NCBI RefSeq assembly: GCF_951230155.1
Contig: NZ_CATNVD010000001.1
Span: 62,001 to 126,000 of the forward strand
Direction of reading: 5' to 3'
DNA from: Parablautia sp. Marseille-Q6255
GTDB lineage: Bacteria > Bacillota > Clostridia > Lachnospirales > Lachnospiraceae
Length of the DNA stretch: 64,000 bases
Shown here: positions 59,057 to 64,000 of the stretch, in pieces
Layout of the letters: each line of letters starts with the position of its first letter
Numbering within the stretch: position 1 is the first letter of the stretch
Notes under the pieces: generated by a model
Told to the model about the DNA's origin: nothing
Databases searched by the model: none
The model's input: the letters and a program-made list of their open reading frames with translations, nothing else
Position numbers and translations under genes: made by a program

Positions 59057-59253
59057 GGCGCTCGGCCTCCTTTCTGTAATTTTTTCATGTAAGTACGCAG
59101 GCAGCTCCCGTCCGTACTCCAGCACACAAAACCATGTGAAGGAAAAGGGCAGCCTGCACAATCCGGTTTCATCGTGCAATACATTTTTTCGGTTTGAGGA
59201 CGCTTTTCCTCCCGCCTGGAAGCATATACCGGGCGTCCGTTTCTTTTGCCCAT
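59053..59253 (-). CDS. Small cysteine-containing protein
   Basis: A 66-residue basic protein with four or five cysteines in the middle (CTMKPDCAGCPF, FVCWSTDGSC), a possible zinc or iron-sulfur site. AAAGGGGG precedes ATG 59253. It lies between the replication initiator and the primase leader, which it overlaps by 4 bases. Function unknown. Confidence 0.6.
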   Translation of the reverse strand: MGKRNGRPVYASRREEKRPQTEKMYCTMKPDCAGCPFPSHGFVCWSTDGSCLRTYMKKLQKGGRAP

Positions 59254-59267
59254 AAAAGCATCCCCCT

Positions 59268-60149
59268 TTAGCCGTAAAGATCGTGATTGACTTCGGCCCG
59301 GTAATAGCTGTCCATGGTAGCCGGGGCGTTATAGAGAGCCGCCAGCAGATAGGACTTGATATTCCGAACCTTTGTCGTGTTGCTATCCAGGCAGTCAAAC
59401 ACATACTCCACATGAGAGAAGTTCACTTTCAGGAAGCGGCTTTTTACCACCTCACGGGGGTAGTCATCTCCGGCAATGCGGATATATGGCCGTTGGGAGA
59501 GGACCGTCTGCAGCATCAGCTCAACCAGTTCGTCCACACGCTCATATCCGTACCTCTGAACAAGAGCCTCAAATTCAATATTTTCTTTGATGATCTCCCG
59601 GTAGGTATCTATCCTATCAATCCTATCCCTATCCATCTCCGCGTTACCATCAGGCGTTCCTCCTAAGGCCGGATAGATTGATTGATGGATATTTGATATA
59701 TCCGTAATTGATTTTTCAGTAATTGATTCTTGTATATTTAATTGGGCGGGTTTTTCCTGTTCAGGTTTTTCCAAAACAGGTTTTACCTGTCTTGGATTTA
59801 CCTGTCTTGGATTTTCCCGTTTAGGTGGCAGAATAGCGTCCTGCTCATCAGAAGGCACAGGTTTTTCATGGATGACATACTCAATATCGCCCAGCCTGCC
59901 ATGCGCGTCACGGAGCCGCTGCCGGGTAAGATACCCTTGCTTTTCCAGCTCCTTGATCGCGCTGCTGATAGAATCCACCCCATCTTTACAAATATGGGCC
60001 AGGCCCTTAGTCGTATAGTCCCAATTATCAGGCAAGGACAACATCAACGACAGCAGCCCCTTTGCCTTCAAAGACAGCGACACATTCCGAAGATGGTGAT
60101 TGGACATGACCGTAAAATCTTTTGTCTTTTCAACTCTGAACACTGCCAT
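59268..60149 (-). CDS. Replication initiator-like helix-turn-helix protein (RepA_N/DUF6017 type)
   Basis: A 293-residue protein. The N-terminus MAVFRVEKTKDFTVMSNHHL with SLKAKGLLSLMLSLPDNWDY is the RepA_N/DnaD-like winged helix found in Tn1549-type elements. A polar linker with repeated RQVNPRQVKP leads to a C-terminal DUF6017-like domain (YREIIKENIEFEALVQRYGY). It probably acts in element replication after excision. AAGGAGG precedes ATG 60149. Confidence 0.85.
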   Translation of the reverse strand: MAVFRVEKTKDFTVMSNHHLRNVSLSLKAKGLLSLMLSLPDNWDYTTKGLAHICKDGVDSISSAIKELEKQGYLTRQRLRDAHGRLGDIEYVIHEKPVPSDEQDAILPPKRENPRQVNPRQVKPVLEKPEQEKPAQLNIQESITEKSITDISNIHQSIYPALGGTPDGNAEMDRDRIDRIDTYREIIKENIEFEALVQRYGYERVDELVELMLQTVLSQRPYIRIAGDDYPREVVKSRFLKVNFSHVEYVFDCLDSNTTKVRNIKSYLLAALYNAPATMDSYYRAEVNHDLYG

Positions 60150-60191
60150 TTGACATCCTCCTTCCTGGCAAGTCTTTATACTGAGCAGCAG

Positions 60192-60710
60192 CTACAAATC
60201 TCTGTCTTTATGGTCGTAATTCAAATAGCCATTGTGTACCTTGGCATGGTTCTTTAGCTTGATAAAGCCACGTTCCTGATTCTCCAACGCTTTCTGATAC
60301 CCTTCATCCGTGAGAAACAGGCGCATCTTATCGCCTTTATAGCCGACAGGGGATTCAAAAGAAAGTACATCAAAAACAACCATGTGGCGTACCTGCGGGT
60401 CAAACCGCTCCAGGGCCATAATGTCATGGCCTTTCAGTTTTTCAGCCCCGGATTGCTGCCGGGCCAGTGCGATCCGCTCGCCCATAGTGCGAGGGTAAGG
60501 CAGGTGATAATTCTTCTGGATGTCCTTCACCAGATCCATGCACTGTTCATCCGACAGAACCCGCAGCTTTGCCATGAGGCCCCGCACCATATCACGCTGC
60601 TCTGGGTTGCGGGTGAAACGGGCTGTCATATACAGTTCATCCAGCACTTTGGCCTGGCAGTCGCCGTCAACCTGAAACAACTGCCTTTTTTCTTCTTCGT
60701 TAAGTTCCAT
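60192..60710 (-). CDS. Conserved element protein of unknown function, first gene of the left-going operon
   Basis: A 172-residue soluble protein. Readable segments are RQLFQVDGDCQAKVLDELYM, LSDEQCMDLVKDIQKNY and GERIALARQQSGAEKLKGHD. I do not recognise the family; position next to the initiator gene suggests early expression after transfer. AGAAGGAGG precedes ATG 60710. Confidence 0.6.
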   Translation of the reverse strand: MELNEEEKRQLFQVDGDCQAKVLDELYMTARFTRNPEQRDMVRGLMAKLRVLSDEQCMDLVKDIQKNYHLPYPRTMGERIALARQQSGAEKLKGHDIMALERFDPQVRHMVVFDVLSFESPVGYKGDKMRLFLTDEGYQKALENQERGFIKLKNHAKVHNGYLNYDHKDRDL

Positions 60711-60731
60711 GTGAATTTCCTCCTTCTGAAA

Positions 60732-60809
60732 ATGGGCGCAAAAAAAGGGCGCCCATCAGATCAGATGAAACGCCTTGGCAAACAGCGGTCCGGTAAAATA
60801 CCGCACCGC
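60732..60809 (-). promoter_or_regulatory. Two hairpins in the leader of the accessory operon
   Basis: ATGGGCGC/GCGCCCAT (60732-60756, 9-base loop) and an interrupted palindrome AGCGGT-CC-GGTA...TACC-GC-ACCGCT (60783-60809) lie just upstream of the gene at 60192-60710. They could form an attenuator or hold operator sites. Otherwise I see no gene in 60711-60967. Confidence 0.4.
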
Positions 60810-60907
60810 TGCTGTAATATTCAATTTTGTCTTTTAGGTAACACCTCCCATCATTCGACAGATTTTTCGTTGACTATCAAGGTTGGAAAAGGAATTGAAT
60901 AGGCAAC

Positions 60908-60952
60908 GACAAACGCTGAAACCCTTGAAAACACTGGGTTTTTCCGTTTGTC
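60908..60952. repeat. Long two-part inverted repeat at the element end
   Basis: GACAAACG (60908-60915) pairs with CGTTTGTC (60945-60952), and AAACCC (60919-60924) with GGGTTT (60936-60941), separated by 3-base bulges on each side. It is followed on the plus strand by TTTATTATA. It may be a terminator, a transfer-origin stem or a recombinase site. Confidence 0.5.
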
Positions 60953-60967
60953 TTTATTATACCGTAA

Positions 60968-61171
60968 GGGCACATGTTTGCCACAATCTTAATAGAGCAA
61001 GGTATGCCATTGGAAAATATTTCTAAAGCTATGGGACATAAAAGTGTTTCTACCACCTTTGAAACCTACTGCGGAATTATTGCTGCAAAGGAAGAAACGA
61101 CTGCTTTGGTTGATTCTTCGTTCGATCCAATCAATGCCGCTGTCAACTTGATGAAAGGAGACAGCCAATGA
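60968..61171 (+). pseudogene. C-terminal fragment of a tyrosine recombinase
   Basis: The frame from 60968 to the stop at 61171 reads HMFATILIEQGMPLENISKA, then MGHKSVSTTFETYCGI: the last third of a XerC-like recombinase with the second histidine region and the catalytic tyrosine. The N-terminal part, including the first arginine and the H-x-x-R box, is absent. A stop (TAA 60965-60967) precedes it. It overlaps the next integrase start by ATGA. Confidence 0.75.
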
Positions 61172-62502
61172 ATGTAAAAGAAATTAAAAAGCCTGAAATT
61201 AAAGAAACTTTTTTATATGGAAATATCGTTTCATGGAAATTTAGAGATACCATTACCCCTATCAGAAAGACATTTGCATATCGATTCAAACTGACATTTG
61301 TCAATGGAATGGAATATTCTATGCAAAAAGGCGGGTATCATACTAAATCAGAGGCACTTAAAGCGAAAGAATTCACAATTGCAGAATTACATGCTCAAAA
61401 ATTTATTCCTTTTGAATATACAGTAAAAGAATTTTTTGACTTTTGGCTTTATTATCATATGATTGATGTAGAAAATATTTCGTACAATACTTTTTATAGT
61501 TATCGAAATATTATTTACAATTACATCTTAAAAATATGGGATCCAGACAAAAAAATATCTACTATTGAACGCAACGATATTAATGAAGTTTTGGATTCCA
61601 TCAAGTTAAAGAGTCCTTTGCAATTATCTTATACGGTTTTGCGTACTGCTTTTTCTTATGCGTCCAGTCATCAAATTACATATATAAATCCGGCAATCAC
61701 TGCAATTCGCATGAAGAAAAAGGCTGAAAGAAAAGCGTATAATCAAGCTATACGAAGTGGCACTGTAAAATTTGAAGGGAAACAATCCCCTGTGCTTTCT
61801 ATTCCGCAAATATCCAGACTGCTTCTGACATGCAAAAACACAAAATATGAAATGTACATGCCATTGCTCTTGTCTTTGACAACCGGTTTAAGAATTTCTG
61901 AAGTAATAGCAATTAAATTTTCAGATATAGATTGGTGGAAAGGAGAGTTATGTGTCCGACGACAACTTGGTCGAAGTCTTTCGAATGCTGGAATTGGTGA
62001 AGAGCGATTGTGTACGCAAGAACTTAGGACAAAATCAGTATCAGGAAACCGTAATATACCTTTGGGAAATTTCGTAATTGAAGAATTAATTGTTGCACGA
62101 CATAAATATGAATCTATGCAAAAAATGAATCCCGGTTTTCAAGATCTTGATTTTGTGTGTTTTAAAGAAAATGGTGTTCCCTATCACAGAGGTAGTTTTA
62201 ATAAAACGTTCAAAGCTCTTTTATCTGAATGTAATTTACCAGACATGCGCTGGCATGATTTGCGTCACACTTATGCCACTGTCTTAAAAGAAAATGATAT
62301 TAGTTTAAAAGCAATCTCTGCATTCATGGGTCATAATGATACCAGCATTACCGAAGAAGTATATATTAATTCTCCGGAAGATCCGATATATGATTGCGAA
62401 AAAGATATGACAGCTTTCATGATGGATATTCTTCCACAAAAAGAAGTCACTTTGGATATTTGCATCTGCCCAAAAGATTTGCTTGAACTCTCTTTACAAT
62501 AA
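61168..62502 (+). CDS. int: Tyrosine integrase
   Basis: A 444-residue tyrosine recombinase. Domains: arm-binding-like N-terminus, SAM-like core-binding domain (about 85-165) and catalytic domain. Catalytic residues are Arg242 (TTGLRISEV), His363 and Arg366 (WHDLRHT), His389 (FMGHND) and Tyr399 (EEVYINS). It should integrate and excise the element. Its codon use and AT content are closer to the AT-rich end than to the GC-rich backbone. Confidence 0.93.
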   Translation: MNVKEIKKPEIKETFLYGNIVSWKFRDTITPIRKTFAYRFKLTFVNGMEYSMQKGGYHTKSEALKAKEFTIAELHAQKFIPFEYTVKEFFDFWLYYHMIDVENISYNTFYSYRNIIYNYILKIWDPDKKISTIERNDINEVLDSIKLKSPLQLSYTVLRTAFSYASSHQITYINPAITAIRMKKKAERKAYNQAIRSGTVKFEGKQSPVLSIPQISRLLLTCKNTKYEMYMPLLLSLTTGLRISEVIAIKFSDIDWWKGELCVRRQLGRSLSNAGIGEERLCTQELRTKSVSGNRNIPLGNFVIEELIVARHKYESMQKMNPGFQDLDFVCFKENGVPYHRGSFNKTFKALLSECNLPDMRWHDLRHTYATVLKENDISLKAISAFMGHNDTSITEEVYINSPEDPIYDCEKDMTAFMMDILPQKEVTLDICICPKDLLELSLQ

Positions 62503-62901
62503 GGATATAATATTTTGGGTTTATATACCATTCCGTCATCTGTTCTTCTATTTTATGGTAAAAAGTATCAGATAGACCAAAAGAGTATCAGGTAGTTCAG
62601 AAAATGGAAGGATGATGTAGCTAAAAAAGCATAAAAATCCATGCCATATGCTGTCAGATATTGATAAACCATAGGATGTATTTTTATAATGTAGCTTGCA
62701 ATATCGTATAATTATGCATTGTGTTGTGCAGTGGAAAAAAAGTGAATTTGTTACGCAGAGGCAAAAATCAATAAAAATACAGCGTTTTTTACCTAAAAAA
62801 ACACTTCAAAAAAGTTCATAAATCGGTTTGATTTTTGAGAAAAACGAAAAAAAGAGGCACGGATTTTTTTGTTAGTATTGTATAAAAACGAAAGGAGATA
62901 T
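62503..62901. other. AT-rich junction region between integrase and chromosome
   Basis: No gene is seen in these 399 bases. It contains two short direct repeats (62564-62595), several A/T runs, and, at its end, the ribosome site AAAGGAGATAT for the chromosomal gene. The right attachment site should lie here, but its exact position cannot be fixed without the other end. Confidence 0.5.
62564..62595 (+). repeat. Pair of 12-base direct repeats, candidate integrase arm sites
   Basis: AGTATCAGATAG (62564-62575) and AGTATCAGGTAG (62584-62595) differ at one base and are 20 bases apart, shortly after the integrase stop. Their position and spacing fit arm-type binding sites. Confidence 0.45.
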
Positions 62902-64000
62902 ATGAGAAAACTAGCTTTAAATGATGAAATATTACTAAAAATCGAGAAGCCTGCCCGGTATATCGGCAATGAGGTCAACTCGGTTATGAAAGATAAGAAC
63001 GAGGTGGATATCCGCTTTGCAATGTGCTTTCCGGACGTCTATGAAATCGGAATGTCTCATCTGGGAATCCAGATCCTGTATGATATGTTCAACCGGCGCA
63101 GTGATGTCTGGTGTGAGCGCGTCTATTCTCCGTGGGTAGATCTTGACAAAATTATGAGGGAAAAGAATATCCCGCTCTTTGCTCTGGAGTCACAGGATCC
63201 TATCAGGGATTTTGATTTTCTTGGAATCACACTGCAATATGAAATGTGCTATACCAATATTCTGCAGATCCTTGACCTTGGGAAAATCCCGCTTCTTGCA
63301 AAAGACCGTACAGAAGCATGCCCGATCGTTATTGGCGGCGGTCCGTGCGCGTATAATCCGGAACCGATCGCGGCATTTTTCGATATGTTCTATATCGGAG
63401 AGGGTGAAACAGTTTACGATGATCTGCTTGATCTCTATAAAAACTGTAAGCAGGATGGCCTGTCCCGGATGGAATTTCTGAAAAAAGCTGCACAGATCCC
63501 CGGCATCTATGTCCCGGCATTTTACGAGGCAGCCTATAAAGAAGATGGGACGATCGCTTCCTTCGCTCCAGTGCAGGAAGGGATTCCGGCAGTGATCGAG
63601 AAGCAGGCAGAATGCAATATGTCTAAGGCACCGTATCCGGAGGCGCCGGTTGTCCCGTTTATCAAGGTGACTCAGGATCGTGTTGTCCTGGAAATACAGC
63701 GCGGCTGCATCCGCGGCTGCCGTTTCTGCCAGGCCGGTATGCTTTACCGCCCGACCCGGGAGAGGAGTCTTAAAGTACTCAAAGAACACGCATACAAGAT
63801 GCTGAAAAATACAGGACACGAGGAAATTTCCCTTAGCTCCCTTAGCTCCAGTGACTACAGCGAACTGCCTGGGATCGTCAATTTCCTGATCGATGAATTC
63901 CGCGATCAGAATATCAATATCTCGCTTCCTTCGCTTCGTATTGACGCCTTCTCGCTGGATGTGATGAGCAAGGTTCAGGATGTCCGAAAAAGCAGCCTGA
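62902..64000 (+). CDS. TIGR03960-type B12-binding-like radical SAM protein (5' part, chromosomal)
   Basis: The frame begins at ATG 62902, 6 bases after AAAGGAG, and is open to the window end (366 codons). The N-terminal part resembles a B12-binding-like fold (RFAMCFPDVYEIGMSHLG, IVIGGGPCAYNPEPIAAFFD), then the radical SAM motif RGCIRGCRFCQAG. This is the TIGR03960/YgiQ-like family widespread in Clostridia, often fused to or followed by a TIGR03936-type domain. It appears intact and marks the chromosome next to the element. Confidence 0.88.
   Translation, partial: MRKLALNDEILLKIEKPARYIGNEVNSVMKDKNEVDIRFAMCFPDVYEIGMSHLGIQILYDMFNRRSDVWCERVYSPWVDLDKIMREKNIPLFALESQDPIRDFDFLGITLQYEMCYTNILQILDLGKIPLLAKDRTEACPIVIGGGPCAYNPEPIAAFFDMFYIGEGETVYDDLLDLYKNCKQDGLSRMEFLKKAAQIPGIYVPAFYEAAYKEDGTIASFAPVQEGIPAVIEKQAECNMSKAPYPEAPVVPFIKVTQDRVVLEIQRGCIRGCRFCQAGMLYRPTRERSLKVLKEHAYKMLKNTGHEEISLSSLSSSDYSELPGIVNFLIDEFRDQNINISLPSLRIDAFSLDVMSKVQDVRKSSL

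Larger units (their letters stand above)
1..62600. mobile_element. Integrative and conjugative element (Tn1549/CTn-like), left end outside window
   Basis: The stretch carries all parts of a self-transmissible element: relaxase (20042-21433), MobC, coupling protein, VirB4, VirB6-like channel, cell-wall hydrolase, topoisomerase III, primase and an integrase at one end (61168-62502). The cargo operons at 1-19964 lie directly against the relaxase gene, so I infer they are inside the element. The right boundary is somewhere between the integrase stop and the chromosomal gene at 62902; 62600 is a guess placed just after two short repeats. The left attachment site is not in view. Confidence 0.85.

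Noticed and set aside
20000..60000. CRISPR arrays or long tandem repeats
   Set aside because: No regularly spaced repeats were found; the repeated protein segments in the adhesin are diverged domains, not DNA repeats.
62503..62901. Possible tRNA or tmRNA gene as integration target
   Set aside because: No cloverleaf or CCA-type end is visible; the neighbour is a protein gene that appears intact.

Overview
The window is mostly one large integrative and conjugative element (ICE) of the Tn1549/CTn-like group found in gut Clostridia. Its right end lies against a chromosomal gene of a Lachnospiraceae-like host, and its left end is outside the window. Evidence for the element: a MOBP-type relaxase, MobC, a VirD4 coupling protein with PcfB, a Firmicutes-type secretion channel (Maff2, VirB6-like, PrgI, VirB4, an NlpC/P60-M23 hydrolase, DUF4315, DUF4366, a sortase adhesin), topoisomerase III, a Toprim primase, a replication-initiator-like protein and a tyrosine integrase. 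Strong AGGAGG ribosome sites, frequent TTG/GTG starts and tightly overlapping genes fit Clostridia. Almost everything is on the minus strand. The plus-strand genes are a small XRE regulator, the integrase pair and the flanking chromosomal radical SAM gene.

Layout from the left. (1) 1-19,964 is cargo in three operons: an ABC transporter with an XRE-TPR regulator; a probable metallophore/iron module (AraC regulator, OppBCDF-A importer, heterodimeric ABC exporter, DtxR-family regulator, DtxR-like box in the promoter); and a Bce-type antimicrobial-peptide sensing/resistance module (HTH protein, response regulator, kinase, ABC ATPase, permease, 44-residue membrane peptide). A paralogous winged-helix gene ends each operon. 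(2) 20,042-30,947 holds relaxase, MobC, accessory proteins, a radical SAM enzyme, an alkyltransferase-like protein, topoisomerase III and small regulators. (3) 31,054-34,781 holds an AbiE-type toxin-antitoxin pair and a nucleotide group (dUTPase, ThyX-like, DUF1599-like). (4) 34,851-52,559 is the conjugation machine. (5) 52,600-60,710 holds polyvalent/accessory proteins, primase and replication initiator. (6) 60,711-62,600 is the recombination end. From 62,902 the host chromosome resumes.

The most unusual points are these. The three winged-helix paralogues (one only as a fragment) start with a strong ribosome site, ATG, a GGGAAAT slippery heptamer and an immediate stop, with the protein continuing in the -1 frame. 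A 137-residue mini-intein splits the Walker A motif of VirB4. A thioester-domain Cna-B adhesin is fused in frame to its own class-B-like sortase. At least eight otherwise unrelated element proteins share a short C-terminal tail, a possible common secretion or docking signal. No rRNA, tRNA or CRISPR array was recognised.
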